A stretch of 12,691 nt of DNA, taken from an uncultured Flavobacterium sp. GTDB lineage: Bacteria > Bacteroidota > Bacteroidia > Flavobacteriales > Flavobacteriaceae. The position numbers and the translations under genes were made by a program. Below, in pieces: positions 1 through 7,245 of this stretch. The stretch lies in the NCBI RefSeq assembly GCF_937967675.1, contig NZ_CALBSN010000062.1, forward strand, positions 1 to 12,691, in the 5' to 3' direction. The first letter of the stretch is position 1. Each line of letters begins with the position of its first letter. Under the pieces are notes generated by a model. The model saw nothing but the letters and a program-made list of their open reading frames with translations. It was not told where the DNA came from and made no database searches.

Positions 1-1052
1 ATTGCAAAATTAGTGATTTTTTCTTTAAGAAAATCAACAATATAATTTTTTGTAAATCTTTCGCTTTCAAAATGTCCAATATCAGCCAAAAGTAACTGAT
101 TTTCAGCTTCATAGAATTGGTGATATTTTAAGTCGGCTGTAAGATAAGCATCTGCTCCTGAGGAAATTGCATTTTTTATAGCAAAACTTCCGCTTCCGCC
201 TAACACGGCTACTTTTTTTATTGATTTTCCTGTAAAAGTGGAATGTCTAATACCTTCACATTGCAATTTTTCTTTAACCAATTGCAAAAACTCGGTTTCA
301 GAAAGTGGATTTTCGAACTCACCAACGCGTCCCAAACCAATATTTTGATGTTTGTTTTCCAATTGATAAATTTCGTATGCCACTTCTTCATATACATGAT
401 TTTTGAATAAAGCTTTCAAGATTTTCTCTTGCAAATGCTTTTCAAACGTCATTTCAATTTTAATTTCTTCGTTTTCTACAAATTCAAAACGTTCGCCAAT
501 TTCTGGATTCGAATTTTCATTTCCCATATAAGTTCCAATTCCTTTCGAATTAAAACTGCAATCTTCATAATTTCCAATCGTTCCGGCGCCGGCATCAAAC
601 AAAGCGTTTCTTAATTTTTCAAAGTTTTCAGGAATCGTATAGGTAACCAATTTTTGAATGTAATTTTCTTTCGGAATCAACACTTTCGAATGTTTCAATC
701 CTAATGCATCACAGAAAATTTTATTCACACCTTTTTGATGATTGTCTAACGCAGTATGAACAGCATAAATCGCAATGTCATTTTTAATTGCTTTTAAAAT
801 GGCACGTTCCACATAATTTTTACCCGTAATTTTCTTAATTCCCGAAAACAAAATAGGGTGGAAGCAAACGACCAAATTACATTTTTTCGAAATTGCTTCA
901 TCAATTACCGATTCCAATGCATCATGACAAACTAAAACGCCATCAATTTCTTGATTCGGGTTTCCAACTAAAAGCCCTACATTATCAAAATCTTCGGCAT
1001 AACCTAGTGGCGCCATTTCTTCAAGAATCGAAAGTATATTGGAAAGTTTCAT
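1..1052 (-). CDS. Nif3/YbgI-family dinuclear metal-binding protein (3' end cut by window)
   Basis: An open frame reads from ATG at 1052 to the window edge without a stop, about 350 codons; full-length Bacteroidota members are slightly longer, so only a short C-terminal piece is missing. The family (DUF34/NIF3, often labelled 'GTP cyclohydrolase 1 type 2 homolog') forms toroidal hexamers with a two-metal site per subunit; its physiological reaction is not settled. Visible landmarks are the N-terminal PLGYAEDFDNVGLLVG, the metal motif CFHPILFSG (His65), HTALDN with Asp103, and the C-terminal motif ADIGHFESE with His327 and Glu329. Phe64 stands where many homologues have a second His (HHP). Residues about 125-240 are the inserted PII-like domain found in the long form of the family. 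The gene is divergent from lpxK with 109 bases between starts. Family certain, function open. Confidence 0.93.
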   Translation of the reverse strand, partial: MKLSNILSILEEMAPLGYAEDFDNVGLLVGNPNQEIDGVLVCHDALESVIDEAISKKCNLVVCFHPILFSGIKKITGKNYVERAILKAIKNDIAIYAVHTALDNHQKGVNKIFCDALGLKHSKVLIPKENYIQKLVTYTIPENFEKLRNALFDAGAGTIGNYEDCSFNSKGIGTYMGNENSNPEIGERFEFVENEEIKIEMTFEKHLQEKILKALFKNHVYEEVAYEIYQLENKHQNIGLGRVGEFENPLSETEFLQLVKEKLQCEGIRHSTFTGKSIKKVAVLGGSGSFAIKNAISSGADAYLTADLKYHQFYEAENQLLLADIGHFESERFTKNYIVDFLKEKITNFA

Positions 1053-1161
1053 GATACGAAATTTAAAAAATGTTTATACAAATTAACGAAATACCCATTA
1101 GAAATGAAATGATAAAGGACATAAACTTTAATATAAAGATAATTTATTATACTTTCGTAAT
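1053..1161. promoter_or_regulatory. Divergent intergenic region, Nif3-family gene / lpxK
   Basis: This 109-base A/T-rich gap must hold both divergent promoters. Neither side has a perfect Bacteroidota -7 box (TAnnTTTG). The best candidates are TACTTTCG at 1150-1157 for lpxK and TAAATTTC at 1058-1065 (minus) for the Nif3-family gene, each with one mismatch. Both lie only 4-5 bases before the ATG, so the transcripts would have almost no leader. The heptamer TTTCGTA sits exactly two bases before both start codons (1153-1159 plus; 1055-1061 minus). No Shine-Dalgarno sequence is visible. Promoter assignment is inference. Confidence 0.45.
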
Positions 1162-2175
1162 ATGATTTTGTTACGAAAAATACTTTTTCCTTTGGCCTTT
1201 TTGTATTGGCTAATTACGTTTATCCGAAATTGGCTTTACGATAACGGCATTTTTAAAAGCTACTCTTTTGATATTCCAATTATTGCTGTTGGAAATTTAA
1301 GCGTTGGAGGCACAGGAAAAACGCCTCAAATCGAATACTTAATCCGATTGCTTTCGGATAAATATAAAGTGGCAGTTTTGAGTCGTGGTTACAAACGTAC
1401 TTCAGAAGGTTTTATTTTGGCGGATGAAAACGCTACTGCGAGTTCTATTGGTGATGAACCATTTCAGTTTTATTCAAAATTTCCGAATATTCAAGTAGCA
1501 GTTGATGCTAATCGTAAAAACGGAATTGAAAATTTACTACAAGTTCTAAATAAACCAGATGTAATTTTATTAGACGATGCTTATCAACACAGAAAAGTAA
1601 AAGCTGGGTTTTATATTTTGCTTACGGCTTATGATGATTTGTTTTGCGATGACTATATTTTGCCTTTCGGGAATTTACGCGAACCCTCTTCTGGAAAAAA
1701 ACGTGCTGATATGATAATTATCACAAAATGTCCGAATGATTTGTCCGAAATTGCGCAGCAGAAAATCAGAGAAAAGTTGAAGGTGAAACAACAAGTTTTC
1801 TTTACCACAATTAAATACGATGATTATGTTTTTGGAAACGAGAGTCAATTATTAGTTTCCGAAATTCAATCAGAAAGTAAAGTATTGGTTGCCGGAATTG
1901 CAAAACCTAAATTGTTTTTAGATTTTCTTAAAAATGAGGTGGATGAAACTTTGGTGTTTCCAGATCATCATCATTTTTCGAAACAAGATTGTGAGCAAAT
2001 TTTGGCTAAAGCCAACGGAAGAAAAATAATTACAACAGAAAAAGATTTTGTTCGTTTAAACGGATTGTTGCCAAAAGAGCAATTGTTCTATTTACCAATA
2101 AAATCAACTTTTTTAAATACAAATATTGATAAAACGATAGAAGATTATGTGGGACAAGGTTCAGGAAACAGTTAG
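1162..2175 (+). CDS. lpxK: Tetraacyldisaccharide 4'-kinase (LpxK)
   Basis: LpxK transfers phosphate from ATP to the 4' position of the lipid A disaccharide-1-phosphate, making lipid IVA at the inner face of the cytoplasmic membrane. The 337-residue protein has the usual family length. An N-terminal membrane anchor lies at about residues 8-25, the P-loop GNLSVGGTGKT at 44-54, LSRGYKR at 73-79, DEP at 98-100, the DDAYQHR motif at 138-144, FPDHHHF at 267-273 and TTEKDF at 291-296, all family hallmarks. The ATG at 1162 fits the usual flavobacterial N-terminus (short hydrophobic segment, then SYSFDIPIIAVGNL). The 3' end overlaps the next gene by 29 bases in another frame, so the two are probably translationally coupled. 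It marks a Gram-negative, lipid A-making cell. Confidence 0.97.
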   Translation: MILLRKILFPLAFLYWLITFIRNWLYDNGIFKSYSFDIPIIAVGNLSVGGTGKTPQIEYLIRLLSDKYKVAVLSRGYKRTSEGFILADENATASSIGDEPFQFYSKFPNIQVAVDANRKNGIENLLQVLNKPDVILLDDAYQHRKVKAGFYILLTAYDDLFCDDYILPFGNLREPSSGKKRADMIIITKCPNDLSEIAQQKIREKLKVKQQVFFTTIKYDDYVFGNESQLLVSEIQSESKVLVAGIAKPKLFLDFLKNEVDETLVFPDHHHFSKQDCEQILAKANGRKIITTEKDFVRLNGLLPKEQLFYLPIKSTFLNTNIDKTIEDYVGQGSGNS

Positions 2176-2959
2176 TTATATTAAAAATAAAACCAATTTC
2201 ACTCCAGAATATGGTGTTATTTTAGGTTCAGGATTAGGAGGATTTACAGAAGATATTACGGTTGAGTATACTTTACCTTATTCGGAGATTCCAAATTTTC
2301 CAGTTTCAACGGTGCAAGGACATAAAGGGGCATTGGTTTTTGGAACGATTCAAGGGAAAAAAGTAGTGGCGATGCAAGGGCGTTTTCATTTTTATGAAGG
2401 ATACGACATGAAACAAGTAACGTTTCCTGTTCGTGTAATGAAATATTTAGGCGTTGAAAAACTAATTGTTTCTAATGCTTCGGGAGGTGTTAATCCGGCT
2501 TATAAAGTGGGTGATGTAGCAGTAATCACAGATCATATTAATTTAATGCCAGAACATCCACTACGTGGACATAACGACGAACGATTTGGGCCAAGATTTG
2601 TAAATATGAGTGAGCCTTACTCAAAAGCAATGATTGCAACAGCATTTGAATTGGCCAAAGAATTGAATATTGATTTGAAAAAAGGAATTTATTTAGGGTT
2701 GCAAGGACCAACATTTGAAACGCTTGCAGAATACAAAATGGTAAAAGCTTTAGGGGCAGATTGCGTTGGAATGTCAACTGTTCCAGAAGTTATTGTAGCA
2801 CGTCACATGGACATGGAATGCTTTGGAGTTTCTGTAATTACCGATATGGGTGATGAAGATAATATCGAAGAAGTAAACCATGATGAGGTTTTACAAGCAG
2901 CTCAAAAGGCAGAACCTCATGTAAGAAATTTAATTAAGAATTTGATTGCTCAGTACTAG
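2147..2959 (+). CDS. Purine nucleoside phosphorylase, trimeric (PNP/MTAP) family
   Basis: The enzyme splits purine nucleosides with phosphate to give free base and (deoxy)ribose-1-phosphate for salvage. At 270 residues it has the length of the homotrimeric class. Family landmarks are GSGLGG with Ser28 (phosphate), QGHKG with His59, GRFHFYEGY with Arg79 and His81, SNASGGVNP (109-117), GPTFETLAE with Glu191 (base-binding, equivalent to human Glu201), VGMSTVPE with Met209, and His245. The residue matching human Asn243, which sets preference for 6-oxopurines, is Asp233 (VITDMG), so the strict inosine/guanosine label may be too narrow. The ATG at 2147 lies inside the end of lpxK; WDKVQETVSYIK right after it is typical of flavobacterial homologues. 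The last 26 bases overlap the convergent kinase gene. It would be called punA or deoD-like by different pipelines. Confidence 0.95.
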   Translation: MWDKVQETVSYIKNKTNFTPEYGVILGSGLGGFTEDITVEYTLPYSEIPNFPVSTVQGHKGALVFGTIQGKKVVAMQGRFHFYEGYDMKQVTFPVRVMKYLGVEKLIVSNASGGVNPAYKVGDVAVITDHINLMPEHPLRGHNDERFGPRFVNMSEPYSKAMIATAFELAKELNIDLKKGIYLGLQGPTFETLAEYKMVKALGADCVGMSTVPEVIVARHMDMECFGVSVITDMGDEDNIEEVNHDEVLQAAQKAEPHVRNLIKNLIAQY

Positions 2960-5144
2960 TTAAGTATTTGGTTACCACTTTATAGAAATGCTCTGGTTCA
3001 AAAGGTTTGGTGATTACTTTATTCATACCATAGGACAAGAGCATTTCTCTATTTTCATTCAGAGAGATTGCAGTTAACGCTACAATAGGAGTACAAGTGT
3101 TGAATTTTCTGATTTCACTAGTAGCCTCAGTTCCATTTATACCTGGGAGGTGGACATCCATAAGGATTAAATCATAGTTGTTAATTTTAGCTTCTTCAAT
3201 TGCATCTTCTCCATTGTCGATAATTTTACATGAAATACCTCTTTTTTCTAACATTTTCTGTGTAATCATCTGGTTAATTTTATTATCCTCAACTAACAGT
3301 ACTTTTTTCTTAATAAAAATGGATTGATATGGTTTTATAACTTCATCTTTAGTTTGATTGTCTATACCTTTTTCAAATTGGAGTTCAAAACTAAAAGTAC
3401 TTCCTTTCCCAGATTCACTCTGAAGATGAATTTGACTGCCCATCAATTCTAATATTTTCTTAACAATCGAAAGTCCAAGTCCAGTTCCGCCGTAAGTTCT
3501 ATTTATCTCAACAGAACCTTGACTAAAACTGTCAAAAATAGCATCTTGCTTATCTTTTGGTATACCTATTCCATTGTCTTTAATTTCGAAATAGATAGTT
3601 AGATTATTATTTGTTTCATTTTTCTTTTTAATTGTACACCATACATCTCCATTTTTACTGAATTTTATTGCGTTGTTAAGTAAGTTGATTAAAATTTGAG
3701 ATAATTTTGTTGGATCGCCTTTTAAATTACAATCAATTGTTTCATCAAAATTTAAATGACATTTTATGTTGTTTTCATGGATGAATTCTTTAAAAGAAAT
3801 TACAATGTTTTTAGTTAATTCAGATAAGTTAAAATTGATTTTTTCAATTACTACTTTGTCAGACTCTAAACGGTTGATTTCTAAAATATCATTGATGAAG
3901 TTAAGTAAGTAATTTCCAGAAAATTCAAGTGATTTTAAATAGTTTAATTGACTTGCTTTTGGTTTTTCTTGAAGTAAAAGATAAGTAATACCATTAATTG
4001 CATTTAAAGGAGTTCTTAATTCATGACTAACTGTTGATAAAAAATCAGCTCTAGCTTTTGATGCGCTTTCCGCTTTTTCTTTTTCAATTGTAAGTTCTTT
4101 GTTTTTTTCTTTTAAAAGTTTATTGGTACTAATTCTAATTTTATTGTTTTTATATAAGGATAGACTTAGTAACGATAAAATGGATATCAAAGCAATACTT
4201 AAAATGCTTATCAATTTTGAAAAACGTAATGTCTTTTGCTGGCTTTTTTTTTCTTTATCTAATTGTTCAATTGTTTTGAGTTGTTTGTCAAACTGAATTT
4301 TGTCAACTGTAGTTTCTGCAACATTATTTGTATAATATTTTCCAATAGAATCCGTAAGATTTATATATTTTTTTAAATATAAATTCGCACTTATGGTATT
4401 TTTATTTTTTTCATAACTATTACTTAATAACTTGTAAATGCGTTTAGTTAATTGTATGTCATTATTACTGTTTTCGTTGGTTTGATTAGCTAGATTTAAA
4501 TAATTAATCGCTGTTGAATAATTTTTCTTTATAATTTCAATTTCACCTAATTGAATGTAAGCCTCAGTTTTAGTGCTCAATAAAGCATCATCGCTAATGT
4601 TTTCTGTTACATTTTTTAAAATCTCAATAGCTTCATTGTATTGTCTTTTTTCTTTTTTTATTATGGCTTTTTGGAGGTTAATTAACTCTATAGCTTCTAA
4701 AAAATTTAATTTTTTATAAATATCTGTTGCTTTTTCAAAATATATTTCAGCAAAAGAGATGTTGTTTTTTTTAAGATAACATTTGCCAAGCCCATAATAA
4801 GAAAGGGCTATATTAGAACTAGGCTCATTTTTATTGTAAATATTTATGGCTCTTATATAGTAATCAATAGCTAAATTATTTTTTTCTAATTCATAAAAAA
4901 TTATGGCTAATTGAAGATAGGAATCCGCAAGTTTGTCTTTTGAGTTGTTTTTTTTTGCGTAATCAATTGCTTTTTCTGTATATAGAATAGCATTGGTGTA
5001 TGATTTTTTAGCTTCTTTATTGAAGAGTCCTATTTCTAAATAATAATCAGTACTATCACTTATTTCCCCTTCATTTTTATAAACAGACTGTGTATAACTG
5101 TTTGAAGTTATTAATAAAATAAGTATGACAAGTCGCTTTATCAA
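2934..5144 (-). CDS. TPR-sensor hybrid histidine kinase with receiver domain
   Basis: A 736-residue membrane sensor kinase. Residues 1-19 look like a signal peptide (IKRLVILILLITSNS), so residues about 30-270, a series of tetratricopeptide-like helical repeats, are probably periplasmic. A membrane helix lies at about 308-331 (LISILSIALISILSLLSLSL), followed by a coiled coil (about 335-365), a HisKA domain with phospho-acceptor His374 (SHELRTP), and an ATPase domain with N box (Asn491), DNGIGIP (523-529), FDSFSQG (537-543) and GGTGLGLSI (552-560). The C-terminal receiver (about 613-728) has acidic Glu619/Asp620, phospho-acceptor Asp663 (LMDVHLPG), Thr691 and Lys713. There is no DNA-binding output domain, HPt domain or adjacent regulator, so the relay partner is elsewhere. 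The start is TTG; there is no in-frame ATG near the N-terminus, and TTG gives a well-formed signal peptide. The coding DNA is A/T-richer than its neighbours, especially in the sensor half, suggesting a fast-evolving or accessory gene set between core genes. The ligand is unknown. Confidence 0.93.
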   Translation of the reverse strand: MIKRLVILILLITSNSYTQSVYKNEGEISDSTDYYLEIGLFNKEAKKSYTNAILYTEKAIDYAKKNNSKDKLADSYLQLAIIFYELEKNNLAIDYYIRAINIYNKNEPSSNIALSYYGLGKCYLKKNNISFAEIYFEKATDIYKKLNFLEAIELINLQKAIIKKEKRQYNEAIEILKNVTENISDDALLSTKTEAYIQLGEIEIIKKNYSTAINYLNLANQTNENSNNDIQLTKRIYKLLSNSYEKNKNTISANLYLKKYINLTDSIGKYYTNNVAETTVDKIQFDKQLKTIEQLDKEKKSQQKTLRFSKLISILSIALISILSLLSLSLYKNNKIRISTNKLLKEKNKELTIEKEKAESASKARADFLSTVSHELRTPLNAINGITYLLLQEKPKASQLNYLKSLEFSGNYLLNFINDILEINRLESDKVVIEKINFNLSELTKNIVISFKEFIHENNIKCHLNFDETIDCNLKGDPTKLSQILINLLNNAIKFSKNGDVWCTIKKKNETNNNLTIYFEIKDNGIGIPKDKQDAIFDSFSQGSVEINRTYGGTGLGLSIVKKILELMGSQIHLQSESGKGSTFSFELQFEKGIDNQTKDEVIKPYQSIFIKKKVLLVEDNKINQMITQKMLEKRGISCKIIDNGEDAIEEAKINNYDLILMDVHLPGINGTEATSEIRKFNTCTPIVALTAISLNENREMLLSYGMNKVITKPFEPEHFYKVVTKYLTSTEQSNS

Positions 5145-5154
5145 GAAAAGTAGA

Positions 5155-5204
5155 GTTAAATTTAACCCTGCAATTTAAAGTTTTTTGGCGATAATAAAAA
5201 CTTT
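5155..5204. other. Inverted repeats between gap and the kinase gene
   Basis: The short gap holds a 12-base perfect palindrome, GTTAAATTTAAC (5155-5166), just upstream of the kinase start on the minus strand. It also holds a 9-bp A/T-rich inverted repeat, AAAGTTTTT at 5177-5185 and AAAAACTTT at 5196-5204, which touches the gap stop codon. Read on the minus strand, the second could be a weak end-of-gap stem, but no U-run follows it, so I do not call a terminator. The palindrome could be an operator for the kinase gene; both roles are speculative. Confidence 0.35.
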
Positions 5205-6213
5205 ATTTTTTAGAAACGAATGTAATTAAGTCAATTAATCGAGAAGAATAGCCAATTTCATTGTCGTACCAACCTACAATTTTAACCATTTTGTCAATTA
5301 CAGAAGTTAATTGTGCATCAAATAAACATGAGTTTTGATTTCCGATAATATCCACAGAAACTATTGGATCTTCAGTATAATCTAAGATTCCTTTAAAATT
5401 AGTTTCAGCAGCTTTTTTAAATGCTTGATTGATTTCTTCAATAGAAACTTGGCGTTTCACATTGAAAGTAATATCCGTCAAAGAACCATCTGGAACTGGA
5501 ACGCGAATACCACAACCACCAATTTTTCCGTCTAATTCAGGAAATATTTTTGTTAATGCTTTTGCTGCGCCCGTTGTTGTAGGAACAATAGATTGCGCTG
5601 CACCACGAGCTCGGCGTAAATCTTTATGAGGTTGATCGTGTAAACTTTGGTCGGTAGTGTAGGAGTGAACGGTGGTGATGTAAGCTTGTTCAATTTCGCA
5701 CAATTCTTGAATGATTTTAATCATTGGAGCGGCATTATTTGTAGTACAACTTGCGTTGGAAATAATGGTTTCGCTTCCGTCTAAAATGTGTTCGTTTACC
5801 CCTAAAACAACAGTTTTTATTTCATCCACTTCAGAAGGTGCAGAAAGAATTACTTTTTTCGCTCCAGCTAAAATATGTTGGTTAATCTCTTCAAATGTTT
5901 TGAATTTTCCAGTCGATTCAATAACAATATCAACGTTTACTGATTTCCAATCTAAATTCTTAATTTCTCTTTCATGAAAAAATAAATAGGATTTATCATC
6001 AATACTAATCGAATCCTCAGAAAACGAAACTTTCTGATTCAGAACCCCGTGAATGCTATCGTATTTTACCAAATGCGCCATTGTTTTGTTATCAGCAATA
6101 TCGTTGATGGCAACCACTTCAATAGTAGGATGATTCAAAAGCAATCGGAACAAATTTCGTCCAATTCTTCCAAAACCATTAATAGCAATTTTTATTTTTG
6201 TTTCAGGTTTCAA
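5203..6213 (-). CDS. gap: Glyceraldehyde-3-phosphate dehydrogenase, class I
   Basis: GAPDH oxidises glyceraldehyde-3-phosphate with NAD and phosphate to 1,3-bisphosphoglycerate in glycolysis, or runs backwards in gluconeogenesis. The 336-residue protein has the NAD-fold motif INGFGRIGRN (11-20), NDIAD with Asp38 (NAD rather than NADP preference), the catalytic SNASCTTN with Cys156, TVHSYTTDQ with His183, and WYDNEIGYS near the C-terminus, where the usual Trp of NEWGYS is Ile. The upstream in-frame stop is at 6226-6228 and no ATG precedes the conserved fold, so the best start is TTG at 6213. The first codons lie inside a 7-base tandem repeat tract (6200-6236), so the true N-terminus is uncertain by several residues. 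It sits 73 bases downstream of lipA and may be partly co-transcribed with it. No clear promoter was found. Confidence 0.95.
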   Translation of the reverse strand: MKPETKIKIAINGFGRIGRNLFRLLLNHPTIEVVAINDIADNKTMAHLVKYDSIHGVLNQKVSFSEDSISIDDKSYLFFHEREIKNLDWKSVNVDIVIESTGKFKTFEEINQHILAGAKKVILSAPSEVDEIKTVVLGVNEHILDGSETIISNASCTTNNAAPMIKIIQELCEIEQAYITTVHSYTTDQSLHDQPHKDLRRARGAAQSIVPTTTGAAKALTKIFPELDGKIGGCGIRVPVPDGSLTDITFNVKRQVSIEEINQAFKKAAETNFKGILDYTEDPIVSVDIIGNQNSCLFDAQLTSVIDKMVKIVGWYDNEIGYSSRLIDLITFVSKK

Positions 6214-6236
6214 GTTTTTTTTGTTTCAGGTTTTTA
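6200..6236. repeat. Heptanucleotide repeat tract, unit GTTTCAG, overlapping gap start
   Basis: On the plus strand the units are GTTTCAG (6200-6206), GTTTCAA (6207-6213), GTTTTTT (6214-6220), two extra T, GTTTCAG (6223-6229) and GTTTTTA (6230-6236). The 13-base word TTTTTGTTTCAGG occurs twice (6195-6207 and 6218-6230). On the minus strand this reads as repeated CTGAAAC/TTGAAAC and includes the putative TTG start and the next few codons of gap. Because 7 is not a multiple of 3, gain or loss of a unit would change which start is in frame. Confidence 0.7.
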
Positions 6237-6252
6237 TCTGGAATTCAATTTA

Positions 6253-6287
6253 CTATTCACTAATTACTTATCACTAATCACTAAAAT
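6253..6287. repeat. Heptanucleotide tandem array, unit CTAATCA
   Basis: Five head-to-tail 7-base units on the plus strand: CTATTCA, CTAATTA, CTTATCA, CTAATCA and CTAAAAT. The consensus is CTAATCA, or TGATTAG on the minus strand. The array fills the spacer between lipA and gap and touches the last base of the lipA stop codon. The sequence is unrelated to the GTTTCAG tract 17 bases away but has the same period. Confidence 0.75.
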
Positions 6288-7162
6288 TAATGAATGTGTT
6301 TCTCCGCATGGTAAGACGAACGTACTAAAGCGCCACTTTCCACATGTCTAAAACCTAATTCTTTTCCTATTTGTTCGTATTTCGCAAATTGTTCTGGCGT
6401 GATATATTCTTTAACCGGTAAATGTTTCTTACTTGGTTGTAAATACTGACCAATAGTAACAATATCCACTTTTGCATCGGCTAAATCGTGTAAAACTTGA
6501 ATCACTTCTTCCTCCGTTTCACCTAAACCTAACATGATACCCGATTTAGTTCTTTTGATGCCTTGCTCTTTCAAATAGCGTAACACTTCTAAACTTTTTT
6601 CATATTTCGCTTGGATACGAACTTCACGCGTCAAACGTTTTACGGTTTCCATGTTGTGCGAAACTACTTCTGGAGCTACTTCAATAATTCGGTCTAAATT
6701 TCTTGTGTTGCCTTGAAAATCTGGAATTAACGTTTCTAAAGTCGTATTAGGATTCATTCGGCGAATCGCTTTCACGGTTTCTGCCCAAATAATCGAACCC
6801 ATATCTTTTAAATCATCGCGGTCAACACTAGTAATTACGGCATGTTTGATGTTCATAATTTTGATAGAACGCGCTACTTTTTCAGGTTCGTCCCAATCCA
6901 CCGTTTCAGGTCGACCGGTTTTAACACCACAAAATCCGCACGAACGTGTACAGATATTTCCTAAAATCATGAAAGTTGCGGTTCCTTCACCCCAACATTC
7001 ACCCATGTTAGGACAACTCCCCGAAGTACAAATGGTATTCAGTTTGTATTTGTCTACTAAACCTCTAAGTTCGGTGTAGTTTTTACCGGTTGGTAATTTT
7101 ACGCGTAACCATTTTGGTTTTGGTTCTCTTGGTGGAAAAACATTGTCAATAGCCGTGTCCAT
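6287..7162 (-). CDS. lipA: Lipoyl synthase (LipA), radical SAM
   Basis: LipA inserts two sulfur atoms into octanoyl groups bound to lipoyl domains, using two 4Fe-4S clusters and S-adenosylmethionine. From ATG at 7162 the protein has 291 residues. The auxiliary-cluster cysteines are Cys45, Cys50 and Cys56 (CTSGSCPNMGEC), the radical-SAM triad is Cys71, Cys75 and Cys78 (CTRSCGFC), and the C-terminal RSSYHA (281-286) carries the family's conserved serine ligand. An in-frame TTG at 7183 would add seven residues, but it lies inside a perfect TATCTTTG -7 promoter box, so ATG 7162 is preferred; DTAIDNV follows it, as in relatives. It is 83 bases downstream of the sigma factor gene and appears to have its own promoter. 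A 14-bp palindrome lies between promoter and start. Confidence 0.97.
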   Translation of the reverse strand: MDTAIDNVFPPREPKPKWLRVKLPTGKNYTELRGLVDKYKLNTICTSGSCPNMGECWGEGTATFMILGNICTRSCGFCGVKTGRPETVDWDEPEKVARSIKIMNIKHAVITSVDRDDLKDMGSIIWAETVKAIRRMNPNTTLETLIPDFQGNTRNLDRIIEVAPEVVSHNMETVKRLTREVRIQAKYEKSLEVLRYLKEQGIKRTKSGIMLGLGETEEEVIQVLHDLADAKVDIVTIGQYLQPSKKHLPVKEYITPEQFAKYEQIGKELGFRHVESGALVRSSYHAEKHIH

Positions 7163-7163
7163 A

Positions 7164-7188
7164 ATCAAAATTTTGATAGGCAAAGATA
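7164..7188 (-). promoter_or_regulatory. lipA promoter -7 box and overlapping palindrome
   Basis: On the minus strand TATCTTTG (plus 7181-7188) matches the Bacteroidota -7 consensus TAnnTTTG exactly. No clear -33 TTTG is seen at the right distance. The predicted transcription start falls at about 7176, inside the perfect 14-base palindrome ATCAAAATTTTGAT (7164-7177), which ends one base before the start codon. Such a position would suit an operator or a leader hairpin; that role is inference. Confidence 0.6.
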
Positions 7189-7245
7189 ATTAGAAATGGT
7201 GGATTTCTATAAAAGAATGTAAAGTTTTAAGATTTGTTTAGAAGT

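Noticed and set aside
429..614. Plus-strand open frame opposite the Nif3-family gene
   Set aside because: The minus strand is one continuous frame with the family's metal motifs from 1052 to the window edge.
2538..2777. Minus-strand open frame inside the purine nucleoside phosphorylase gene
   Set aside because: It is an antisense shadow; the plus-strand frame carries all catalytic motifs.
2934..5144. Kinase gene as part of a defence or mobile system
   Set aside because: No integrase, transposase, target-site repeats or effector gene is adjacent, and the domains are those of ordinary two-component signalling.
5177..5204. Possible intrinsic terminator of gap
   Set aside because: The stem is A/T only and no U-run follows in the direction of gap transcription.
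6200..6287. CRISPR-like array
   Set aside because: Units are 7 bases and head-to-tail with no spacers, so these are simple tandem repeats.
5429..6351. Several plus-strand open frames opposite gap and lipA
   Set aside because: They are antisense shadows of strongly conserved enzymes and show no protein features of their own.
7163..7183. Extended lipA N-terminus from TTG at 7183 (adds seven residues)
   Set aside because: The TTG belongs to the -7 box TATCTTTG; ATG 7162 gives the expected N-terminus.
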